From the NCBI GenBank assembly GCA_013398275.1, contig VZSE01014389.1, positions 2,467,960-2,531,959 on the forward strand: a stretch of 64,000 bases of DNA, read 5' to 3'. Made by a program: the position numbers and the translations under genes. Of this stretch, positions 39,901 to 52,429 are shown in pieces. A model generated the notes under the pieces. The model had not been told where the DNA came from. It searched no databases and saw only the letters and a list, made by a program, of their open reading frames with translations. The stretch comes from Promerops cafer. Taxonomy: Eukaryota > Chordata > Aves > Passeriformes > Nectariniidae. Within the stretch, counting starts at the first letter, position 1. Every line of letters starts with the position of its first letter.

Positions 39901-41554
39901 AGTCTCCACAGTTCCCCTGAGACACAGCACCTCTAAAACATTGCTACTGTCATCAATCAAAGACGTGGCCTCTAAAGTGTTAATTTTGATAGCTGTTTAA
40001 CGACATATTACTCTGTTAGCATGTCACAACTGCTTGTCACACATGCTGGTTTATGTGCTAAAGTAAATATAAAGAAGGAAGTTTTGCTTTATTTACTTAC
40101 CTTCCCCCCAGGGAGTGGCAGACACCTCACACTCATGGCATTGCAGATCCACTGGAAATTGTCATACAGAGATAGCAGTATATGCAATCCCTCCTTATTT
40201 GCATTTAATGTAATCATTAAAAGTTTGCTGTAGCAAGATCTTATTACAGCAAAAACAAACAAAAAAAGGAACACATTGAATATATGTGCAGGAGCAGGAA
40301 TATATAATTTTTTTGTTAGTGTACAGCTCAACTTAATTTTGAAGATTTTAATTCCATGAGGAAGAAGGTTAAAGCTTCCATATTTCATCAGGTTTTTACT
40401 GCTAGAATAAACAAGAAAGAGAGAGGTCTTGCAGCAATCATTCTTGACAGCAGTGCACTGTAAAAATGATAATAATATTTAGAAACTGGTAATGCCTATA
40501 TAATTTTTATACTTTACAACAGGAACACCACAAATGCATCTGCCTCTGTTAATAGCAATGCTAGTGAACCAAAGCAAGTGACTGAAATGTAGCATTCTGA
40601 AGATCACTAAAGTGAGTTAAGCATTATAAATCCAATTCTGTTTTGCTTCTGTGATTTTCTCTATCAAAAATATTTTTTCAAGTTTTTAAAGGGGTAACCC
40701 AGCAGTTTAGTTAATTTTATTTTCCTTTTTATTTGCAGAACTAGCTCTTGTAGATTGCGCTGCCTAACCAATGCCGTCAGCAAATTATCTCAAGTACATC
40801 TTGAGCAGTTCTGCATATTTCAGCACAACTTTTCTTTGAAAATATGACTTACGTAGATCCATCTGCAAGAAGAAGCTCATTTGGTGAGTTTGACTTCAAC
40901 AGACACTGAAATGTATTGCAAAATAGAAGCAGACTCTGAACCTGAAGTAATTTCCTTTTTGAATACTGCTAGATGATTGTTATTGAGGAGAGAAGGAAGG
41001 AGGGGTAAAGCATGCCTTGAAAACATTGCTGGTCACTAGCCTGTACTGCTTTGAGAGGAATTGTTCACTCACTTCAGCAGATATTTTTCTCCAAATGTTC
41101 CAGAGATCATACAGATTTAAAGATTTAAAGACACTTTCAGATCAAGTTTTTGGCTCTGTTTAGCCATCTCCATTTTTATAATGTAACACTCAGACCACTA
41201 CAGAGACCACAAATAATTACTCATAGTTTTGAGCAGTTGAAGAGTAATTGCTTGAGATTTAATTCCTTCAGTAAAATGCCTACTATTCTTTGCCTCTGTA
41301 GCATCCATTGTGTTTTCAATCCAGAATATTCAGAAATCATGAACTGTGTCTGACATTCGATGTCATTCATATGATTTTTCATGACAGCTGTTTTTTTGCA
41401 GGGGCAGCTTAGTGTGTGGAAGAGTTCCTTTTCTCTTTTTTTTTTTTTAGAGAAAGGAAGATAAGTTTTTCACAAAATCACTTGCTTTGGTGATTTGGAT
41501 TTTTAGTAAGTTTTAGTAAACTTTGCACTGCCAGCAGTGCAGGTGGCATCTCAG
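33943..41554. other. Intergenic sequence; no gene recognised
   Basis: AT-rich, with very AT-rich blocks at 33960-34460. A period-23 duplication of ATTATCCTAAAC occurs at 34678 and 34701. A pyrimidine-rich segment lies at 36010-36290. Overlapping open frames at 39556-40000 on both strands show no known domain. Confidence 0.5.
34678..34712. repeat. Short tandem duplication, period 23
   Basis: ATTATCCTAAAC occurs at 34678-34689 and 34701-34712 with an A-rich spacer between. It is probably replication slippage. Confidence 0.75.
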
Positions 41555-41616
41555 CAAACCAGAGCAGAGAGGAAGAATCACCTCCCTCAACCTCTTGAAG
41601 CAGCCCAGGCATTCTA
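41555..41616 (-). mobile_element. Short CR1 LINE fragment
   Basis: AGAGGAAGAATCACCTCCCT, CAACCTCTTG and AGCAGCCCAGGCATTCT align in order with the reverse complement of a CR1 segment that lies several hundred bases from the 3' end. A small internal deletion precedes AGCAGCCCAGG. Sequence on both sides is not recognisably CR1, so this is an isolated relic. Confidence 0.65.
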
Positions 41617-44600
41617 TTACTGTAGTCACTGCAAACAGTAAGATATGACTATGCTAGCCATTGCTTCTGACTTCATTGCTCCCCATTCGAATGCCAGAAA
41701 TCCCAGATAACTGCAGGAGTGAAACTCTGATGGATGCTGCCCATGGTCGTGGCTAAGCCAAGGCCGCCGTGTGGCTTCACCTCACTTTTGGCTCGACCCC
41801 ATGGGTGCTCAGCACAGACAAGGGGCTCTGTCTGTGTAGCTGTTCCTGGGAAAGGATAGAAATAAACATCACTGCTTCCCTGCCCGCGCTCCACCACAAA
41901 GAGCCCGACAGTCATCTGAGTAGCAGGGACTTGTCATGCCTGCCTTCATCAATAACGAAATTAAAATCTTGATTGCCATTAAAGAAGCTTTTTTTTTTTT
42001 TCCTGCATTTTTGCTAGGCTGTAACAAGCATTTCAACTGTTCATTTGTGTTAATGTTGCAAGATAGGGTGTAACCTGTAGACTAACTAATTAAATGCTCT
42101 TTGATTTTGAGTGAAGTGTTTGGTACAGTCTAGACAACAGAGTCTAATTAGCGCTGGATGTTTAATGGAACTAAAGACCCATGAAAAGCAAAAGGTGCTG
42201 AAATAAAAAGTCAGTGAGAGAGATGTGAAGATAAATTAGAGTGAAATAAAGAAAACAAAATAACCCTTTGCTGTGCTAGAAATACCATTCCCTCAGAAAA
42301 AAACCACTATATTAATTATGAAAATTTGAAAAAATCCAATCAACTCCAATGTCCAGCTGTTTAGGGTAACATAATGGAAAGCTATCCAAAACACATTATG
42401 TCAGCAAGCAACAAATTAAGGCATTTTGCACTATCTCACTGCATTTCATTTCTTCCAGGCAACAAATTCACCCCAGTATTTTTACAATAGAATAAAAACT
42501 CTGTGTGTATTGCTTTGTGAGCTATGATTCACAGCCTCAGCAGGAAATTGAATGTTTGCCTTAACAGCACCTTCCTCTGTCTGTAAATGTAGCCAATTTG
42601 TGGTTTTCCTCAGCTGAGAAAAATGTGGATGCAACTTTTGATTAGTATGTAGTTCAGTCCATAAATTAAAAAAAAACAAAAAAAACCCTCGATAGATTGG
42701 TCAGCTTTAAACCAATAAACTTCTATTCAATGCATGTGTTCTCTCTAAGAAGGGATTAAGCTGAATGGGTTAGGAATAACAAAGCTAGATTGCCCCCCCA
42801 GCTCTGCACTAATTCCCTGGTACTATTATCTGCTGAAGAGCTGGGAGCAAGCTGTACCAAATCAATGCAAAAGCTATGGCCCACTTAGTTCTTCAGTACC
42901 TCTCATTCCCAGCAACCACCTCGTTTTGCAATGGGGAGTTAGTTTTAGTTTTAGGTTTGGTGGCACACTTGGTTTTCTCCTGTTTTCTTTTAGGGCTTTT
43001 CAGTGTATTTTCAGTTTGTTTATTCTGAAGGAAAGCAAGTGAACAAAGGAGTCAGGAAGCCAGTGATACCTTGTACATATACTACTAACATCAGTTCCTG
43101 AATAGGATGATTTACAAAAATCCCAAACTAAAAAACCCCACCAAAACACAAACAAACTAAATAACTAAAAGAAAACAAACACCCACCTCAACTGCAGTAC
43201 AAAACCAGATCCCCTTAATCCTGCAGCAGCACATCAGTAGATTTATAATCCAGCCCTTGCTTTCTAAGAAAGAACATTTGCCCAGTGATGTACAGCATCC
43301 CTGCCTGGGGGATGCAGTAGGGCAAGGATCCCTCCAAGGGCAAAGCTTCCTGAGGAGGGATGTGTGTCCTGTGCTCTGTGCCAGACTGCTGGGGAGCAGA
43401 GCTGTGCTATGGGTCAGTGCAATGCAGAAGTGGCACCTGACCCCTGTCAGACATGAAGAACAGGAGCTTGAGCAGCTCAGACTTTGTTTAGCTGTCACGG
43501 GGAAGGAATAAAAATGGCCCTCCTGCCTCTGAGCTCTGTGGCTTTTCTCCTCACACCTGGCTGCCCATATACAATGTCAGACAATGTTTGCCTTCTACAT
43601 AAAGCCACTGTACCATCTTCCATCTCTTCACAACATAGAAACCAGGATAATATATTCCCAAGCAGAGCTCCAGTGTAGCACTGAGACATGCTTTGTGGGA
43701 GAGGCCCCAGTAACTCATAGCCAGGATAAACTTTGATAAACTTGGTAGAGATTAGCAAACGCTCAGTGGGCATCACAGTGCAGCCTTGGAGCACAGGAGC
43801 TGTTTTCCTTCTGGTCAAAAGTAAACAATATTAAATAAATAACATTTTAAAAAGGTGTTTCAGAAATACATCAATGTACTTCATCTGCATATTGGAGCTC
43901 ATCCTAGGGGACCAGAATCAACCTAGTTCAGAGAAGCCTTCCTGATTTGGGTATAGCCTGAAAATCAGATATTTAACACTGAGTGTTTCTCACTACCAAT
44001 ATCTTTCTATTACTATTTTCCAATGCAGCTGCAGCCACATTGCTCAGATGATGGGTTAAATGCTTTCACCTTCTCTACTTGTCAGTCCTGAAGCTACTGC
44101 TATTGCTGAGAGAAGGAAAGAACTGACTCAGCAGTCACAGCAGTAGGGTTTCATATAGATCAGCACAGCACACAAGGTGGCACCATATGTTCCTGCCCTT
44201 CAGCATCTAACAAATATCAATTAATTCCAGCAGGCACCAACACAGAAGCAAATACTAATTAGAGATTTGGAGAAAGTGGTGGTATTAGCAGTCTAAATAT
44301 TGGGGGAAATTCATGCTATGCTTAGAGGCATTTGAAGGAGGACAAACTGAAGGTCATTTGCGTATTTGCATTTAAAAAGCTGTGATAGCAGTCAGCCACC
44401 CCCCACAAACATGCGAAACCAGAGTTAGCTTAGTCAGAGGAGATTTGGAAAACAGGCTTAGAAGTTCATATTGGATACAGTGAAGAACAGGCTCTTGTGT
44501 GAGTGGCTAAGAGTAAGAAAATACTGACCTTCGCTCTGGAGAATGAAGGTTTGAGAATGTCACAGAGCACCTTGGTGCTGCTTATCCATTATTAAGTAAC

Positions 44601-45099
44601 AGAATAGGAAACAATAATTTCTTCAAAAGTACAAATTTATGTAATTAAAATTATTTTTGGGGATCTACCTCTGGTTATATACAATACATTTTACTCAAAT
44701 TTACTGCAGTCTTTCTAAGGCATTTATTCTCTATGACTAGGAAGCTTGCATGGTGACAAGGAAGAGGGGACTTAAGAGCTCTTATTCCATAGACAGTGAC
44801 AAAGCACAGATAGATCTTACTTTCTTTTTTTATGGGGTATTTGTTATATCTACTAACAAAACCTGCTGTTTCCTTTAAAGTCTTCCAAGTACTGTGACTT
44901 GATGACAGGAGCCTACTGCCAACAAGGGAGTGGAAGTTGCAGGTAGAGGCTGTGTTTAAGTGAGCCCTGAGTGGATTGAAACACTGTAAGGTCAAAGTTC
45001 AGCCTTAAGAGTTTGTGCACCAAAGCTCTTTCAAAGATTCCAGTCCAGAGGATCAGAATATCAGCAGCAGTGACATAATCTTCAATCTGTGTGGTTGAT
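41617..45099. other. Intergenic sequence; no gene recognised
   Basis: A mildly GC-rich, CpG-containing patch at about 41740-41920 could be part of an unidentified old repeat. A regulatory-looking patch lies at 42010-42190, and another GC-richer patch at 43250-43560. No coding exon is supported. Confidence 0.5.
42010..42190. promoter_or_regulatory. Candidate regulatory patch with homeodomain and TCF/LEF-like sites
   Basis: TAATTA lies at 42087-42092, CTTTGAT (a TCF/LEF core in reverse) at 42099-42105 and CTAATTAG at 42144-42151. GCGC follows the last motif immediately. The sequence is free of obvious repeats. The combination is typical of developmental enhancers, but no conservation data are available, so this stays a suggestion. 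Confidence 0.25.
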
Positions 45100-45182
45100 A
45101 AAAAAAACCCAAACCAAAAAACCAAAAAAACCCCACCCAAACAAAAAAAACCCACCAAAACCAACAGAAATAAACCCAAAAC
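45100..45182. repeat. A/C-rich low-complexity tract
   Basis: Alternating A runs and short C runs (AAACC, AAAACCC and similar) over about 80 bases. On the minus strand it translates as a leucine-, phenylalanine- and tryptophan-rich string that mimics a membrane segment. This is a composition artefact. Confidence 0.8.
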
Positions 45183-48100
45183 AGATTTACATGCAGGTCT
45201 GTATTTTGAAAGGCAGCAAGAGGAAGCAGGGCCAGAGTGCCTAAAGCCATGGAAAAGTAGCTTTCATAATACTGACTACAACTTAAGGGAGCCATTGACT
45301 CTTGTGAAATCCCACCCCACCACCTACAACCCGTCAAGACGATTTCTACTGCAATGTATGCTGGCAACCAGAACTATTTGCACAGAAAAAAAATAGAGTA
45401 AGGAATAATTATTGAGTTTCCAGGTGTATTTTCATAAAATTTAGAGGTTTTCTTTTCCTCCAGTGCCAGGGCAAACGAAGTCCCTGAGATCAACATCCCA
45501 AGTATTTCATTTGGAGCAGAGGAAAATCATACCACTGGTGGCTTGTCCATCAACTACTCTTTGTTTTCCAAGGTAGGTTAGTGCAGTCCTTTGTTTTTCT
45601 GTTTTGTTTGGTTTCAATTTCTTTCTCTGTAGAAACTTTGTTAATGCTGGAGGTAAAATGACAAAGAGCTAGTTCAAGCTTAGAAGGTGAGAAATGTGGG
45701 AAACTTTACCCCAAGGCTGGTTTTCATGACTGATTAAGTAGAAACAACTGGGGCAGCAAGACTACTGCAAGGTCTGCATGTCATCTGCTATTCACATGGA
45801 TTAGTGCTGAGAATGAAGAAATTAAATGGATGGAGCTCAGAAAGGTAGAAAGTATCCTGGAACACTGCTCATGGAATTATTTGAAATGAAACTCCTCAAA
45901 TGTGAATTAAAATCTGACGTTGGGTGTTTCTGAAGTCCCAGCTGTTTCTTTATGAGGAGGAAGGCAAGGGGAGGGAGACTTCAGCGTTGCTGTTTGTGCT
46001 TAAGTCACTGCAGCAATACCAGATCTCCAAAATGAAGTCACAGCCCCAAAGTATGGCCTTTTCACTGTCCATCAGTTCACAATCCTTTGACGACTGTGAG
46101 TGGCACAAGGTCACCCAACTTCGAAAAGCGTACAAAAAGCCCATTAAATGCTTACAAGAGAGAAAGCACTGAGATTTGTGAGAGAAACTTTTGCACCAAG
46201 GACATTCACAAGAACAAGCCACCTTCTAATCCTGAAAAACTGAGAGGCATGTGAGACACAACTTCAGGTGTCTTCACAAACTTCAGAGTTTGGTGGTTAA
46301 ACAAAAATGCAGACAAAATATCAAAACAAATTGTCATTATACCCATAATTGACTATAATTTCCAGTGCATTTTTTTTCCTCTCTCCTTGCCTTTCTCAGC
46401 CAAATGAAGAATTTACATATCAAATCATCTACCTTAAAGGCAGCTATGGTCTGACTTTGTGCCATTGTCACCATCAGTAGTTTTCCTACTCACCCTAACA
46501 GCCCCACACGGATTTTCTTCTAGCTCAGGTCTTTCCTTTAATCCAAGGACTCTAAAATTCCCTGCACTAAGCTTTGCTGGACTTTTGCAAGAGCAGGTAA
46601 TAGGTAATTTACTGACCACAGCCCTAAAGTCTGAAAGAAAAGACAATACTCAGAGGATGGCCAGAGCTTGCTTTACATTCCTAAGACCATTTTATTCATG
46701 ACCCAGACCAAAGAAAAATCTGAATCCCTATCGGAAGGTTAAGTGCATAGACCTAGAGAGACCTGAGAGCCTCTGTGTCATATGAAAAAAAAAAAAACAA
46801 ACAAACCCCAAAACTAGAAGACAGTAATGGATGCTACCCATGCAATACAAAACAGTAAGTATCCTTGCAGTCACACATATTAGTATTCTAAACACCAAAA
46901 AAACCCCTCACTGTCTTTTAAAAAAAATCCTAGCCTCTAAGCTTAGCCTTCAAGTTTGTTTCATCCCTGGTGGAAGGCAATGGAGAAGCCTGAAGAGTCA
47001 AAGGACTTTCAAACAATGAATGAAAAAACTTCATTTCTGTGGTTATCCTGCTCTCAGGAACATGAAATTCAATAGTAGACAGTAAATAGTTTTTGCTTTT
47101 TTTATGAAAAAACTCATAATTTGTGATAGAAACACTAACCCTAATGAGATATGACTCTATGATATTTGGTAAATATGTGATATGGAAAGAAATGACATTA
47201 GTGCTTTACTTGTCCATCAAAATTCTAAAGATACTATTCAGGCTTTGAAAGAGTCTCGTGGGAGACTTTGGTAGAATGGAGGATGACACTTCTGTGATCC
47301 AACTGACAGCTGGAAAGGCAGCAGCAATTTTCCTCTTGAATTCAGGCTGCTGTATGATAAACACTGTTTTAAAGTGAAACCTTGATATATGAATGTAAAT
47401 TGTTTGCAACAAGAAAAGCATTGCTGACCAAAGGACACGTGCTAGGCAGCACAGGTTATCAAAGCAGTATCACCCCAGTTCTTCTGTCTTTAGCAATTCT
47501 GTATGAAACTACAAATCAAAGGAAAGGTTTGATTCATCTTATTTTGTGAACAAGTTGTAATTTGTGTCTGTAGAGTCCAGTGGATTTTGGAATTGGGATC
47601 TGTAGCTGGATCAGAACAGTGGATGCTCAACTCTGCACAGTGGCACTGAGGGAGCATCCATGTTTTGTTTCCTCTCAGCTGGTACAGGGGTTTGAGGTTT
47701 GTAGCTCACTACAAAATGATACTGAGATGACCAAAACATTTGCCATATTCAGAAAAAAATACACAGGCCAATTTTTTGACCTCTTCTCTGAAGAAAGAGC
47801 TAAATGAAATTTTTCTACACTCTGTGTAGTTCTGGGAGGTGCTGGGATTTTAGTCACCTGTGTAAAGACCTCAATCAATAAATTGCAAGACAAAGGCAAA
47901 AAGGGAGGAAAAAACAAACAACCATCTAGCACAGAAAGCCCTGCTGAGGCTGCACTCAAAGTGCTTTTACAACATAAATAACAAAAGCAATTTTACAGCT
48001 TGGTGACTGAAGTGACATAGCTCTATGGTGCAATTATTAAAGCAGACAAAAAGCAGATTTTCCCATGGGGGTCAGCCTATACCCATCACTGGGGCTGTGC

Positions 48101-51100
48101 AAAGTTGTGGGGTGGAGGAGGAGACAGAGCACTTTACACCTGGGAGCAGGTTCTGGTAAAAGGAGGGCTCCTGATCTTCAGAGTGAGCCTTAACCCCTCT
48201 TCATGGTATTTAAAATTAGGGAATACTGAGGGAATTTGTGAAAATCAAATAATTTTCTAAACCTTGTCTATTCAATTCAGCAAATGCTTATCAGGGATTG
48301 CTTATTTTCAGGCAGAAAATTATTGATTCATGAGGATTAGCTGGGGCTGGGAAGTCAATGCCAGACTATGGAACTGGAGACAAAACCTGAATATAGCAGG
48401 ATCTGAAGAAAGTCAGAAACTATAAAAGAGTGACAGGGTAGGAGAGTAGAGAGGGTGCAGATTGTCCAAGGGGAGAGGGCAAAGCCTGGCAAGGATACAG
48501 ATGCTGGGAAATTGGGGTAATTAGCAAAGCAGGGTTAATAGGATCTGGAGCTTCTAGGCTTCTCCTGGCATGAAGAGACAAGTGCATGGCTGAGAGGGGT
48601 GAGGTGCTGTAGGGCAAAAGAAGCAGCAGGACAGGTGTGATGGGGACAGACTGCTCTGGCCAGGGTCTGCAGTCCCTAACAGTCCCCGAGGCCTGCCCAG
48701 GACACTGGGGTGGGCTGGGGAGCAGTGATGGGGATGCACACTGGCTGAAAACCTGGTGTGTGGGAACAGGGGCAAGGAGAAAAGGTCTGCCTTGCAACCA
48801 GAGTTGCTCCTACAGCACTCATATAAAGCAAAGCTATTTTGTCTTAAGTGGCTTACATTTTCACTTTTCAAGCTAGGAATCCAATCTATTCTGACTGCCA
48901 TGTTTCAGGTTAGCATAAAATGTACAAATCTTATATGCATAAAAGATAAAGGACTAGCATAATTTAACACCTAAAATACAGCTTTCCCTCACAGCTCTCT
49001 GTATTTCTGTTCAACATTTGAAAGAAAAAAAAAAAAAAATCACTTCTTTGTTTTAAGCTGGTTTGTTTACCCTCTAAGGATTTCCTTCAGAATAAGCCAT
49101 GCTGACCCATCTGCCCACAGATCTCTGTAGCCTGAACTGGATTACTTCACATGTCATTATGCCGTCATTTACTAAATTTACTAGAAATTTTTAAAAGCAG
49201 AGAAAAGGGAAATGGTAAATAGAAAACCTCTAAGCTCTTTTTCTGGATTAACAGATAGTGGGAAAAATTTGATAGAAAATGGACAGTGGACACTGTTGCT
49301 CTATCAACATGGTTTTCAGTTCCGTGCAAACTCTGTTAAATTTGTTCCATTTGTGAAGGTCCAAGCTACAGATGTACACTCTTAGCGGCTCAATGAGTCA
49401 CTATAAGCAAAAAAAAATAGAACACAAACTTGGGAATGGCAACCAGGTCATTGGGAGAGAAATTGATCAGAAGGACGGCAAACCCTTCAGTCTGGAACAA
49501 AAGAGACTTCTCTGATGAGTGTGACAAGAAGGGTCATAGATGAAGTAAATTGGATCCAGACTGCCTGTCTCTGTTTTGCAGAAATGTGAAGCAGATTCAC
49601 AGATGGAAAGCAAGAGGAAACAGTATGACCACCACACTACTTTAAAGACAACTCTAAGGAAAAAAACTCTCCTCATACAACCAACACATTCAGCTCTTGG
49701 CTTAGGAATACCAAGTGCAAAGCAGCTGTATGAGATCCCACATACCACTATGGGTTGACAAATTTTACTTACCCTGGGGGAAACTACATTTTTCAGGGTT
49801 GGTGCTACCAGGGGTGTAAGCTCCAGCAGAATACAGCATTTATAGCACCATAACCCAGAGATCTTGCTCTGAAATGCAGGGAAAGCATTAATTAAAACAT
49901 AAAGTGCCTGTACAGTCATTTTCCCAGGGTCACAAACAATTGCTTTGCTTGACATGAAGACTTAATGTAATGACTCAAATCCAGAGGAACAAAAGAATTG
50001 GAGGCTACAAAGCATCAGTGTTGGAATTTGGTTCTGAAACAGTTCTGGCTTTGCTTTTGCTTAATTCATTGCAGTTAAAATTTTTTTTTTTTTATTTGCC
50101 TGTAATGACAGTAATTTACCACAACAGGGAGGAAATCCAAACAGGTGTGGCATGGGCTGTGTTGTCCTTGATTGGTGGGGGAAGAGGTGGGCTGAGCTGG
50201 AAGTGGCCCTGCCATCACCACCTGAGTGGCATCCAGCCCTTCTGCCCTTCTCCCCTCCTCCATGCTCTTCTCCCCTCAGCCTCACCAAACCATCTTCATC
50301 TACCATTTCAAATAGCAGCTGTGCTGCTGCTGCAGCTTAGGCTTGCAATTAAATTGCAGGCTGAGGTCTTTCATGAAAAATGCCATGGGATTATGAATGA
50401 TCCCAAGCAATCAAAACAGGACAAGATCTCTAGCACAAGAGGGCTGCTGCTGTTGATGGTGCATCAGGGAAATTGTTCAAGTAGTTATCAGCTGTGATAC
50501 CATTTACCTGTTGTGATTCAATGAGGTCATATCTCCACAGGCAGGAATCTTGGTGATATGCAGATACCCAAGCACATGGATAAGTACCTGAAAGCAATGC
50601 TTAACCCCCCAGGTTCACAGATTTCTCGGGAACAAGTTGGTGCTTAAGCGCTTCTGGAAATGTCCAAAGAAGCAAAGCTTTACAGGTAAGCATGGCCTGA
50701 TTTCCACTTATTTCAAAGAGCTAAATATCTTTTAGAACCTGCTTCTGACTGCTTTATAACTCCAGATTCCAGCATAAGATGGAGCCAGCCCATAAGTTTG
50801 CATGCTCTGGGTTTTCTTTAGCATTGACTAGTTCTTTTACTGGTGTACAGAGGAGTGCTAGGAGGCAAACTCCAGAATGATTCCCATACACCCAAATGTT
50901 TCAAAGACCACACTTGGATTGACTGGCACACTGCTCTCATTGTCCTCACAATTTGTTGTCATAGAATTTGAAGAGTTTGAAATAATCACACTCTATCACA
51001 TCTGCACTTGAAGGGAAACACCTAAAACTTTATGTTCTAAATGAATTGAAACTAACAAGTTGCTACTTCACAGCTGGCATTAATGAATCTACACCCTATA

Positions 51101-52409
51101 TGTCTTCTACTGGCCAAGGAGCTCTGCCATAATGCACAAAACATGGAAATGGGGCTGGGGTTGCATAGGGACACTGAAATAAAAGCATCAGCAGCTTTGT
51201 GAAAACATGGTCTGTTACTGTGTTAGTATATGGGATCTGCAACCCAAATAAAATATCTGAGTAGACTGAAGCAATATTGAAACATGATACAAACTCCACT
51301 TTTGTCCCAGGGGACAAAATGTGATTTGTTAACACCCACAGTAGCTGCCCGTGACAGAAATACGTCAATGAGTATTGCTCGTATGGAAAGGCAGCAGAAC
51401 TCCTGTTTCAGAAAAATCTTGTGAGAAAAGGGTTTGTCATAAGCTGCTGATGTTACACAGTATCATATCCAAGGTGCTGAAAGACATCAAATTTTTTTCT
51501 TTGGAACAACTGCCAGAGAAATACCTGATGGGTCAATGGCCTCGCTACATGGGGGGAAAAATTCACGGGTGTCTTTCGTCAGGAATGCATAAGTAATTAT
51601 TTGCACTCATTCATTCTGCAAGAGAGAAATTGTTTGCATGTGAGCAATAATAAATTAGGCACTTTAAATAGTTGATCCTCTGCTGTCAGAAAAATGTCAA
51701 TACAAAGGCAGTTTCCAGTAGCTAAGATTTGTAATAGAAATTCAAGCCCTTTGTGCAAAGGGCATTGAATTTAAGGATCTCATCTTTTTCTGTAGTGGAA
51801 AAATAAGCAAAAACCTTGTCTGTTTAGGTGAATCTATATGCTTGATAAAAACTTTATAGGATTTTCAACTGGCTATTAGATTTAGAATGAACCAATTTAA
51901 ACACTGTTATTCTTACCCTTACTCTTAGCTGAAATGCTGGATTTTGCTAATGCATGTGGCTGGTTAATGGGGTCACTGCAGTATTGGAAGAATAATTGTC
52001 AGAAACAGGGTAAATTGTTTTCTCTGCAGTTTATTGTTACCATTACTCTTTTGAGATGTATATCAACAAAGTTACCCAAATTGCCTCAGAGAACCTCATT
52101 GTAAAGTGACAGATTCCAAAAATTCAGCTGAAAGGACAGGTTGCCTTATGGTCTTAACACGCTGCTCTGCGAGCTGCCCCCTCCCCAGCTCAACAGACAT
52201 TATGGTTTAGTCTCTGAATAAAGAGTTACAGTTGTGCTACTTCACCTTCATTACATCACTGTGATCTGTCACTACTTCAAGCAGACTTCCTACATAATTT
52301 TCCAGGGCAAGAATAATTATGCAGATTATAATCATGGTTTCCACAAAATGCATTATAGCAACTCTTATGAAGAAGGTTCCATGTAAAATGGAATGAAAAG
52401 ACACATACA
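45183..52409. other. Intergenic sequence; no gene recognised
   Basis: Unique sequence with homopolymer A runs near 46785 and 49027 and a T14 run near 50079. Moderately GC-rich patches lie at 48440-48790 and 50130-50340. Open frames of 162 and 175 codons at 49467-49955 and 49970-50497 have no recognisable domain and are attributed to chance. Confidence 0.5.
46785..46811. repeat. A13 run with CAAACAAACCCC tail
   Basis: A short A/C-rich low-complexity tract of the same kind as those at 3743 and 45100. Confidence 0.7.
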
Positions 52410-52429
52410 CAGGACTCGATCGAGTCCTG
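52410..52429. repeat. Perfect 20-bp palindrome with CGATCG centre
   Basis: CAGGACTCGA is followed directly by its exact reverse complement TCGAGTCCTG, with no spacer. The centre contains two CpG sites in a CpG-poor neighbourhood. Confidence 0.9.

Noticed and set aside
39556..40000. Overlapping open frames on both strands (134 and 95 codons)
   Set aside because: No domain on either strand, and mutual overlap is expected where stop codons are locally scarce.
41740..41920. CpG-containing GC-rich patch with AATAAA followed by GC-rich sequence, possibly LTR-like
   Set aside because: No terminal inverted dinucleotides, target duplication, primer-binding site or retroviral coding sequence could be identified.
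44913..45367. Minus-strand frames resembling membrane proteins rich in Leu, Phe and Trp
   Set aside because: They are translations of the A/C-rich low-complexity tract at 45100-45182.
49467..50497. Open frames of 162 codons (minus strand) and 175 codons (plus strand) close together
   Set aside because: Neither shows a known motif. The plus-strand frame crosses a T14 run and low-complexity sequence, so chance is the better explanation.
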